From: Emiliania huxleyi CCMP1516
Lineage: Eukaryota; Haptophyta; Isochrysidales; Noelaerhabdaceae
Reading direction: 5' to 3'
DNA: 37,968 nt
NCBI RefSeq assembly: GCF_000372725.1
Contig: NW_005197273.1
Coordinates: forward strand, 493,463 to 531,430
How positions within the stretch are numbered: the stretch's first letter is position 1; each line of letters begins with the position of its first letter. A program made the position numbers and the translations under genes. Below are positions 32,901 through 37,968 of this stretch, one piece after another. Below the pieces are notes generated by a model that was not told the DNA's origin, ran no database searches, and was given only the letters and a program-made list of their open reading frames with translations.

Positions 32901-33389
32901 CGCCCTCTCCTCGAGGTGCTGCCCGCGCGCTACATCGCGATGGGCCTCCAGATCTTCAGCCAGGTCGTGCTGCTCAACCTGCTGATCGCAAAGATCAACG
33001 ACGCCTACGCAAAGATCAAGGCGCCGTCGCCCGTCGGACTGTTCTTACTGTTCTCGGCGTCTCACCCTGTTCTGTCGTTCTCGCAGGCGTCGTCGCTCCT
33101 CTCCTCCAACTTCCAGCAGGCGCTCATCCTCATCGAGTACGAGATCATCGCCCAGGCCCTCTTCTCCACCCGCGGCGGCCGCTGGCCGCGCTGGCTGCAC
33201 ATCTGCATGCCGCCGGCCGAGCCGCCCGAGCGGGACCGGATCACCGACCTGCACGAGGAGCTGCAGACGGTGCGCGAGGCGAACGCGCGCCTCGAGGCGG
33301 CGCTCGAGGCGATCGCGGCGGGGCAGGCGACGCAGGAGGCGTCGATGCGGCGGCTCGAGGCGCTCGTCCGGGCGGCGGCGGAAAGCTAG
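21518..33389 (+). CDS. giant WD40 + TRP-like cation channel gene, about 35 exons
   Basis: Exons: 21518-21693, 21765-22461, 22757-22796, 23104-23395, 23600-23850, 24130-24228, 24492-24541, 24613-24849, 24922-25132, 25195-25320, 25465-25532, 25852-25892, 26142-26267, 26599-26785, 26968-27224, 27296-27645, 27809-27878, 27952-28090, 28697-28798, 28866-29176, 29384-29445, 29510-29657, 29835-~29930, ~30083-30288, 30427-30499, 30685-30739, 30974-~31100, 31179-~31318, 31792-31858, 31925-32013, 32166-32306, 32383-32439, 32506-32802, 32916-33020, 33087-33389; about 1,900 residues. Three junctions (about 29.93-30.08, 31.10-31.18, 31.32-31.79 kb) are unresolved. The N-terminal half holds WD40 blades (VAISADDSFFAAGG, VALSSSGSLLAIGG, ATFSADGRFLAFGG). 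The C-terminal third is a six-TM channel: LLHFKWRAFG before S1, pore region FRSFHSTIDIFFFGT, S6 LNLLIAKINDAYAKI as in TRP channels, then a coiled coil. Such a fusion suggests a scaffolded or ligand-sensing cation channel. Confidence 0.8.
22462..22756 (+). repeat. channel-gene intron with a duplicated exon-like copy, an inverted element and a 10-nt minisatellite
   Basis: Starts GCGCGGGGGCAAGG (GC donor); a second copy of that start begins at 22527 after a short inverted element (22498-22526, GTGTGAAGAGACGCTGTTCA, ending GCCTAG). The rest is CCCGAGATTG-type repeats (about 22585-22690). The next exon opens GCGCAAGGCGACG. Confidence 0.75.
22797..23103 (+). repeat. four-unit tandem intron (76-77 nt units)
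   Basis: Units 22797-22873, 22874-22949, 22950-23026 and 23027-23103. Each starts GCTCGCTGCTCGCCATCGG (a copy of the next exon), runs through T-rich sequence and ends CCCTAG or TCCTAG. The true exon at 23104 starts with the same bases but continues into GGAACCTGGCGG. Confidence 0.9.
23396..23599 (+). repeat. three-unit tandem intron (exactly 68 nt each) with the 37-nt element
   Basis: Units 23396-23463, 23464-23531 and 23532-23599. Each starts GCACACGTGG, as the next exon does at 23600, and ends with the 37-nt element (AACAGCGTCTCTTCACACCT inside it, ending GTGAGCAG) at the splice acceptor. Confidence 0.9.
23851..24129 (+). repeat. four-unit tandem intron with diverging triplet microsatellites
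   Basis: Units 23851-23915 (65), 23916-23993 (78), 23994-24067 (74) and 24068-24129 (62). Each starts GCGAGCAYGCCGTCACGCTG, a copy of the following exon, then carries ATT, GTT or ACT triplet runs and ends ATTAG. The triplet tract differs in each unit, so expansions happened after duplication. Confidence 0.9.
24229..24491 (+). repeat. intron with nested copies of the exon junction
   Basis: GCGGGCTRC-type exon-start copies recur at 24229, about 24302, 24365 and 24430 before the true exon at 24492 (GCGGGCTGCTGCTCGTGGGA). Several carry the upstream exon end CTCTCGTCGGACG too. GAGGACCCGA repeats (about 24241-24282) and ATCTCCCCAC repeats (about 24317-24350) lie between. Confidence 0.8.
25321..25464 (+). 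repeat. two-unit tandem intron (72 nt each) with TTAA tracts
   Basis: Units 25321-25392 and 25393-25464, each starting GCGCGCCCCTCCGCCTCTAC like the next exon (25465) and ending ATCAATAG. The TTAATTAA tract and the ATCAATAG end also occur in the SDR intron at 577-655, in a different gene. Confidence 0.85.
25533..25851 (+). repeat. intron with CGAGATAGCG minisatellite and a large inverted repeat
   Basis: 22-nt repeats (GAGATAGCGCGCGAGATG) fill about 25540-25715. The segment 25712-25745 is the near-perfect reverse complement of 25807-25840, so the RNA can form a 34-bp hairpin with a loop of about 60 nt. A copy of the next exon's start (GCGGCCAGCGATGAGCA) sits in the loop at about 25781. Confidence 0.75.
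26268..26598 (+). repeat. 331-nt intron made almost wholly of an 11-nt minisatellite
   Basis: Roughly 28 copies of CCGAGACACGT or CCGAGACACTT, from the GC donor at 26268 to shortly before the acceptor CGTGCAG. All three frames stay largely open, which creates long spurious ORFs on both strands. Confidence 0.85.
26786..26967 (+). repeat. intron with a 12-nt GTGATCTCGG minisatellite
   Basis: Starts GTGAGCGGCGGAATCG and is followed at 26968 by an exon starting GTGAGCGGCGGCCTCG. The interior is GGCTGTGATCTC or GGGTGTGATCTC repeated. Confidence 0.85.
28067..28696 (+). repeat. seven 79-bp exon-plus-intron units
   Basis: Copies start at 28067, 28146, 28225, 28304, 28383, 28462 and 28541. Each has a 24-nt coding piece (MLDTLLAE) followed by about 55 nt beginning GCGAGAGG and ending GCCGAG. 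The first copy is coding; the rest are drawn here as intron (28091-28696), but each could be an in-frame microexon. Confidence 0.85.
28830..28865 (+). repeat. 37-nt-family element at an intron end
   Basis: GGCGTCTCTTCACGGCGG inside and TGTGAACAG at the acceptor. It is the 3' part of the intron 28799-28865, whose first 27 bases (GTGTCGCGCCTCGTGCAGGC onward) almost repeat the start of the next exon. Confidence 0.7.
29473..29509 (+). repeat. 37-nt element at an intron end
   Basis: GTGAACAGCGTCGGTTCACA inside, ending TGTGGATAG at the acceptor of intron 29446-29509. Same length as the copies at 16099-16135 and 23427-23463. Confidence 0.7.
30740..30973 (+). repeat. three-unit tandem intron (exactly 78 nt each) before TRP S1
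   Basis: Units 30740-30817, 30818-30895 and 30896-30973, each starting GCGCGCCTTCGGCTCCGTC like the exon at 30974 and ending CCCCCAG, with ACACGTCCACG minisatellite between. Confidence 0.9.
31319..31791 (+). repeat. long composite intron region with 11-nt and 10-nt minisatellites
   Basis: GAGACACCTCCTA-type 11-nt repeats (about 31322-31495), a second copy of the upstream exon end (GGGCAGCGGACGGAGCGC, about 31507), ATATCTCCCC repeats (about 31538-31560 and 31678-31785), and a segment (about 31568-31650) similar to 25968-26048 in another intron of the gene. The donor position is not resolved. Confidence 0.65.
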
Positions 33390-33641
33390 TAGGAGGCGGC
33401 GAAGGCGCGCCCGGGCGATGGAGTTCAGGCTTCAGGGGCCCGTGGGCGACAGATCTGCAACGGTGAACGGGTTGACGTTCGTCCTCCTGTGTTTCGTTCT
33501 TTCCGTGGGCAATCTGGTAGACGTATCTCTCTGTTTTTTTACTCTGTCGTGGCACACGAAGTAGAGTACTCTCCCGAGCTCACAAATCGGGCCGATAGTC
33601 ATAAAAAGCCGTACACCCTTTAGTGATTGGGCAGACAAGCA

Positions 33642-34023
33642 AGTGCTCGAACTTTACCGGTATGGGAGTTTTTGGCTAATCAAACCCTAGGCCTGCACTA
33701 ATCAAATGAAAAAGTGGTATGGGATACCACCTGCCTCACGGAAACCAAAGCGAGTCCGAGTGCATTTTTGCGGCTAAATAAATCGGCGAAATCGGCAAAA
33801 TACCCGGTATTTTGCGGGTATACCTGCAAAAACCCAGGTATACCCGGGTAATACCCGCACTTTTGCATGGCTTCGCCTCCTGGGACCACACACCCACAGC
33901 CGCTACACTAATCAACACTCCGCATACGGCTCTACCACTTTCGCATACCACTATACCATACCACTTCAAAGTTAATCAAAATATCACCAAATACCGGTCT
34001 CATACCGGTAAAGTTCGAGCACT
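33642..34023. mobile_element. MITE-like element with perfect 23-bp terminal inverted repeats
   Basis: AGTGCTCGAACTTTACCGGT and three more bases at 33642-33664 match the reverse complement of 34001-34023 exactly. The 382-bp interior is much more AT-rich than the neighbourhood and full of TACCCGG and TACCGG words. No coding capacity and no clear target duplication. It sits between the convergent channel and LRR genes. Confidence 0.75.
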
Positions 34024-34574
34024 GTAAGGGCAGAGCGCGAGCCGCCGTGTTTTCGTGTGCGCCGTGTGGCGCCCCGCACACGGGCTGCGCGCTGGCGCTG
34101 TCCAATTTGTGGATCCATACGATACCTTACGTTATCAAACCTTCTGCACACAACGTCGCAAACTATTGATGTCGTGACGTGTGCGACTGCGCCGTGGCCG
34201 CGGCGCCTGGCCGGGGTGGCCCGACGGAGGTCATGATGCGCTCCCCGCCTCTCCGCTCCGCGCTCCGCCTCTGCGGGGGTCCCTGCCGGCTCCCCGTTGC
34301 ACTAACTACATCATATTACCCCCCCCCCCCCCCTCTCCCCCCCTTCACGCCCCCTCGCGCCCCTTGCGATCCGCTTTGGGTGAGCAACCTGGAGATATGT
34401 GCGAGGTATCGAGCGCGCATTCCAACAACACGGGCCCGCCCAGGAGAGTCGGGGTGACGGGATGTCGAGTGGAGGCGGGGGGGGCACAGCGACCTAGTGA
34501 GCAGCACCCTTGACGCGGGATACTTGGACTCGGTGCCGCGAGGATGACCAAACGAGAGGTCACAGAGGGCCAGC
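34024..34574. other. intergenic region, no gene seen
   Basis: 3' region between the MITE-like element and the convergent LRR gene. A C-tract of about 15 bases lies at 34319-34333 and a few further C-rich stretches follow. No convincing coding frame. Confidence 0.5.
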
Positions 34575-36761
34575 TTAAAAGCCCGGGACGAACTGAGCGA
34601 GGTAGCCCTTGGCGACGCTAACGACGTTGGCCTTGGCATCCTCCTTCGCGTCGCTCGCCGCTCCCTCGGCCTTTTCGAATGCGGCTACCGCGTACTGCTG
34701 GCCGCGCGTCCCGCCGTGCTCCTTTGCCATTTGCAGGGCCTTGTCTTTGCCGCGCAGGTAGCTGCTCTTGCTCAGGCGGCTCACCTCCTCGGTGTCCACC
34801 GTGTGCTCGTACAGCTCCGGACGCGTCCTGACGTTCCAGGTCACGTCGCTGACCGTGCCTGTGCCGCTCTTGCGGCGCGGGCACGAGTGCATGTGCTTGA
34901 CCGTCCCCGCGGCTTTCTTCTCCGTCACCTCCTCCTCCTCCTCCTCCTCCTCCTCCTCCTCCTCCTCCTTGGTCGGCTTGGCCGCCTTCTTCATTCCCTC
35001 TTCCATCTTGTCCATGAGCTCCTCTCCCTTTGGCAGCATCTCGCGGACTGAGTCGCCGACGGACTCCACCGATCCGACCTCCGAGGTGACGCTCTTGCAC
35101 GCGTCTTGGGCAACCTCGACGTAGGAGGGAGTTTTGAGGAAGTCCCAAAAGCCGCGCCAAGTTGCGGAGCGCGGCATGCCATCGGGGCCGACGAGCGACT
35201 TGAGAACCTTCAGGTACCGCAAGTAAGCGAGGCCGCCGAAGGTTCCCAGCGATCCGAGGGCCGTCATCAGCACGGAGAGGAGGACCTTCCACCATTCCCC
35301 GCATTCCTCACCGGGAGGCGGCGGCGAGGGCGGGTAGTTGGGCGGCGAGGGCGGCGGTGGCGAGGGCGGGTAGTTGCACTCCGGAGGGTATTCCGAGCCC
35401 GAGGTGCAGACATCGGGAAGGGCGGGCAGGGGGCAGGCAAAGTGGTTGGTGCCGCCCAGGTTGCAGTACGGCGAGAAATCCCACCCCGACGGCGGGGTGC
35501 CCGTGGATGTGTACGGAGGGATGGTGCCCGAGATGAGGTTGTCGTACAGATTAAGACCACCCAAGGTGTAAAGCATGCTCATCTCCGCAGGGATGGTGCC
35601 CGAGATGGAGTTGCGGTCCAGCTCAAGAACAGTCAGGTTGTAGAGCTTGCCTGTCTCCGGAGGGATGGTGCCCGAGATGGAGTTGCGGAACAGGTGAAGG
35701 TGCGCCAGCTGCGAGAGCTTGCTCGTCTCCGCAGGGATGGTGCCCGAGATGGAGTTGCCGTTGAGGTAAAGCCTGTCCAGCTGCGAGAGCTTGCCCGTAT
35801 CCGGAGGGACGGTGCCCGAGATGGAGTTGTCGTGCAGCTCAAGGATCTTCAGCTGCGAGAGCTTGCTCGTCTCCGCAGGGATGGTGCCCGAGATGGAGTT
35901 GCCGTTCAGCTCAAGGATCTTCAGCTGCGAGAGCTTGCTCGTCTCCGCAGGGACGGTGCCCGAGATGGAGTTGCCGTGCAGCTCAAGGATCTTCAGCTGC
36001 GAGAGCTTGCTCGTCTCCGCAGGGATGGTGCCCGAGATGAGGTCGTCGTGCAGAGAAAGGGTTCCCAGCTGCGAGAGCTTGCCCATATCCGGAGGGATGG
36101 TGCCCGAGATGGGGTTGCTGTGCAGGATAAGGTACGTCAGCTGCGAGAGCTTGCCCGTGTCCGGAGGGATGGTGCCCGAGATGGAGTTGTCGTGCAGGTC
36201 AAGGATCTTCAGCTGCGAGAGCTTGCTCGTCTCCGCAGGGATGGTGCCCGAGATGGAGTTGCCGTTCAGGTAAAGCCTGTCCAGCTGCGACAGCTTGCTC
36301 GTATCCGGAGGGACGGTGCCCGAGATGGAGTTATACTGCAGTTCAAGCCGCTCCAGCTGCGAGATGTCGCCCAACTGCGGAGGGATCGTCCCCGACAGCC
36401 CTCCGTAGCCCAGATACACATCGGTGCCCGTGAAGTTGCCGTCGCACAGCGACGTGCCGTACACGGCGGTAGGGCAGCCGGAGAAGCAGGCAACGTTGTT
36501 GTTGCAGATCGTGCCCGCGGCCTCGCTCATCAGCAGCAGCGGACGCGTCTCGCGGCTCCGCGATGGCCGTACCTGCGGTGGGAGGGTGCAGGCGGTTCGA
36601 GCCGAGGGGGGGGGCGCGGCCGCTGCGGCGAGCGAGAGCGCATCGCTCGGCGGGAGCGGTGCGGACGCGGCGGGCTCCGCGGGCGATAGGCGTCGCGGGG
36701 ATCCAGGTGTGCAGCTTGCGGCTGCTATCGTCTGCGCGAGAGCGTGCATGGCTTCGTGCAT
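34575..36761 (-). CDS. leucine-rich-repeat single-pass membrane protein (receptor-like)
   Basis: 728 residues, intronless, from the ATG at 36761. After an Ala/Pro-rich N-terminus, a Cys-containing cap (TICNNNVACFSGCPTAVYGT, about 83) leads to about 13 LRRs of 24 residues (about 125-415) with the consensus NSISGTIPAETSKLSQLKIL, the plant-type LRR. Then come a Cys-flanked cap, a PPSPPPPSPPNYPPSPPPP linker (about 465-485) typical of algal hydroxyproline-rich walls, and a TM segment (about 490-515, LLSVLMTALGSLGTFGGLAY). The cytoplasmic tail has a run of about 13 Glu but no kinase domain. It is probably a surface recognition or adhesion protein. The repeats are nearly identical in DNA. Two Mets follow in quick succession at the start, so it may be slightly shorter. 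Confidence 0.85.
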   Translation of the reverse strand: MHEAMHALAQTIAAASCTPGSPRRLSPAEPAASAPLPPSDALSLAAAAAPPPSARTACTLPPQVRPSRSRETRPLLLMSEAAGTICNNNVACFSGCPTAVYGTSLCDGNFTGTDVYLGYGGLSGTIPPQLGDISQLERLELQYNSISGTVPPDTSKLSQLDRLYLNGNSISGTIPAETSKLSQLKILDLHDNSISGTIPPDTGKLSQLTYLILHSNPISGTIPPDMGKLSQLGTLSLHDDLISGTIPAETSKLSQLKILELHGNSISGTVPAETSKLSQLKILELNGNSISGTIPAETSKLSQLKILELHDNSISGTVPPDTGKLSQLDRLYLNGNSISGTIPAETSKLSQLAHLHLFRNSISGTIPPETGKLYNLTVLELDRNSISGTIPAEMSMLYTLGGLNLYDNLISGTIPPYTSTGTPPSGWDFSPYCNLGGTNHFACPLPALPDVCTSGSEYPPECNYPPSPPPPSPPNYPPSPPPPGEECGEWWKVLLSVLMTALGSLGTFGGLAYLRYLKVLKSLVGPDGMPRSATWRGFWDFLKTPSYVEVAQDACKSVTSEVGSVESVGDSVREMLPKGEELMDKMEEGMKKAAKPTKEEEEEEEEEEEEEVTEKKAAGTVKHMHSCPRRKSGTGTVSDVTWNVRTRPELYEHTVDTEEVSRLSKSSYLRGKDKALQMAKEHGGTRGQQYAVAAFEKAEGAASDAKEDAKANVVSVAKGYLAQFVPGF

Positions 36762-36862
36762 GGCAAACCTTGCCAGGCCACAGCCTCGGCAATCGCGAGA
36801 GGGGAACGTGCCGAGGTGTGGGCGCCCTTTTTGGGCGAGGGCGGTGAAAAGCTCGTGGGTGC

Positions 36863-37091
36863 ACTTGGAGCACTTGGAGTGCAGTCATCAACCGCACATC
36901 CAGGGCCGGGGAGCTAAGAAGCGCACCCAGCGGGCCGGATGATTGGCATCGGGTTGCGGGCAAGAGAGCCCTAGCCCCGGGGGTGCGCGTTCGCAGGGAA
37001 AGGGCCTTAAAGTAAACACAGGTCTCCGAGGGTTGGTTCCGTGTACCGGGTTTCCCCTTAACTTCAGAACGCCCCCTCTACTCGGAGCTAG
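36863..37091. repeat. dispersed repeat, copy 2 (pair with 8097-8323)
   Basis: Same orientation as copy 1 and about 90% identical by eye, ending CTCTACTCGGAGCTA. It lies between the divergent LRR and SmD1 genes, about 240 bases before the SmD1 ATG. Confidence 0.7.
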
Positions 37092-37328
37092 TAGACATGA
37101 CACTGTACACCACTCACGTACACCGGTCCTCACTCAGCATCCCGTCTCAGGGTTCCTCCGCGCGATTTCCCGGGGCTCCGGTTCTCCCTGATTCGCTCTT
37201 TTATTCGCCAGCCGAGCGTCGCCTGACGGCCGCTGTAGCCGTTTCTGATGTCTCTTCTTTGGCCCGTTTTTCACTTTTTTGTGGGGCAGAGACAGGCTGC
37301 AGCCGCGCGAGCAGCTTCACGCGCCGCC

Positions 37329-37968
37329 ATGAAGGTGAGCGCCGCAGCTGCGGCCGCGGCAGTAGTAGTGGCGGCGGCGGGCGCCGCCGCCGCACACCGC
37401 CCACTCGCCCTTGGCCGGCTCCTGCTCGTCGCTGCGCGCCGTCGCGCGCCGAGCCGGCCGGGGCCCGTTTCTCTCACGTGCTTCTGACCCTGCGTGACCC
37501 CCCCCCGCTCGCGTCCGCAGCTCGTCCGCTTCCTCATGAAGCTCTCCAACGAGACGGTCACCATCGAGCTCAAAAACGGCACGATCGTCAGCGGCACAGT
37601 GGCGGGCGTCGACGTCTCGATGAACACGCACTTGAAGCATGTCAAAATGACGCTCAAGGGCGAGCGAAACCCCCGCGCCGCCACCCTCGCCGCTTTTCCG
37701 CCACCACCCCTCCACCCCCGCTGGCCTCCTCGCCGTCGCCGCCCCCCTGTCGCCGCCGCCGCCGCCGCCGCCGCCGTCGCCGCCGCCGCCTCCTCCTCCG
37801 CCGCCGCTTGCCCTTCTCACGCCTCCCGCCGCGGGCAGGGCGCAACCCGGTGAGCCTGGACACGCTGTCGATCCGCGGCTCCAACGTGCGCTATTTCATC
37901 CTTCCCGACTCACTCAACCTCGACACGCTTCTCGTCGACGACACGCCGAAGCTCGTGCAAAAGTGCGC
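37329..37968 (+). CDS. SNRPD1: small nuclear ribonucleoprotein SmD1, 3' end cut by window
   Basis: Exons 37329-37334 (Met-Lys only), 37521-37659 and 37839 to the window end join in phase. The Sm1 motif ([20 protein letters not shown], then [20 protein letters not shown]) and Sm2 motif ([20 protein letters not shown]) match SmD1, a core ring protein of U1, U2, U4 and U5 snRNPs. The DDTPK that follows Sm2 is also typical; the Gly-Arg tail would lie beyond the window. The first intron is a conventional AAG/GTGAGC...CAG intron and does not copy the next exon; the second (37660-37838) has a GC donor. A spliceosome core gene with a GC-donor intron is notable given the splicing pattern here. Confidence 0.9.

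Noticed and set aside
35106..36689. 527-residue plus-strand frame of DGARDG repeats
   Set aside because: Antisense shadow of the LRR array.
1..37968. Integrated virus or bacterial operon
   Set aside because: No capsid, polymerase or integrase genes, no ribosome-binding pattern, and spliced eukaryotic genes throughout.

Overview
This is a GC-rich nuclear segment from a eukaryotic alga. Evidence: spliced genes with many introns, a bipartite plastid-targeting leader with a Phe at the predicted cleavage site, algal Pro-rich linkers, and U-box, F-box/RCC1, WD40/TRP and SmD1 proteins. A haptophyte fits best. A pelagophyte or dinoflagellate is possible. The species is inferred, not shown.

Layout: (1) 1-3118, minus strand: a 14-exon plastid-type atypical SDR (NAD(P)-binding) gene that runs off the left end. 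(2) 3223-5805: intronless ankyrin/U-box gene. (3) 5936-6216: small acidic protein. (4) 6335-7795: intronless F-box/RCC1 gene. (5) 8523-9715: secreted protein of unknown family. (6) 10599-10985: small leader/TM protein. (7) 11240-12034, minus: four-TM protein. (8) 13037-13487: MITE-like element. (9) 14160-16723: M14-like zinc carboxypeptidase/deacylase, 11 exons. (10) 17013-18906, minus: UDP-glycosyltransferase, 7 exons. (11) 19147-19781: 117-aa unknown, 5 exons. (12) 19946-20482, minus: unknown. (13) 21518-33389: a giant WD40 + TRP-like channel gene of about 35 exons. (14) 33642-34023: second MITE-like element. (15) 34575-36761, minus: LRR receptor-like membrane protein. (16) 37329 to the right end: SmD1, truncated by the window. 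The genes look like unrelated housekeeping and signalling genes, not a pathway.

The most striking feature is the intron architecture. Almost every intron begins with a degraded or near-perfect copy of the first 10-40 bases of the next exon, so the donor (usually GC, sometimes GT, rarely GA) lies inside that copy and the acceptor AG lies just before the true exon. By my count of 69 introns placed by reading frame, 44 have GC donors, 22 GT and 3 GA, and nearly all acceptors are AG followed by G. Many introns are stacks of 2-7 head-to-tail units, each a complete donor-to-AG intron abutting the next with no exon between them. Introns also carry 10-12-nt minisatellites and a recurring 37-nt element ending exactly at the 3' splice site. 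This looks like intron birth and growth by local tandem duplication, with a small introner-like element family superimposed. All exon models here come from reading-frame continuity and the exon-copy rule; there is no transcript evidence.
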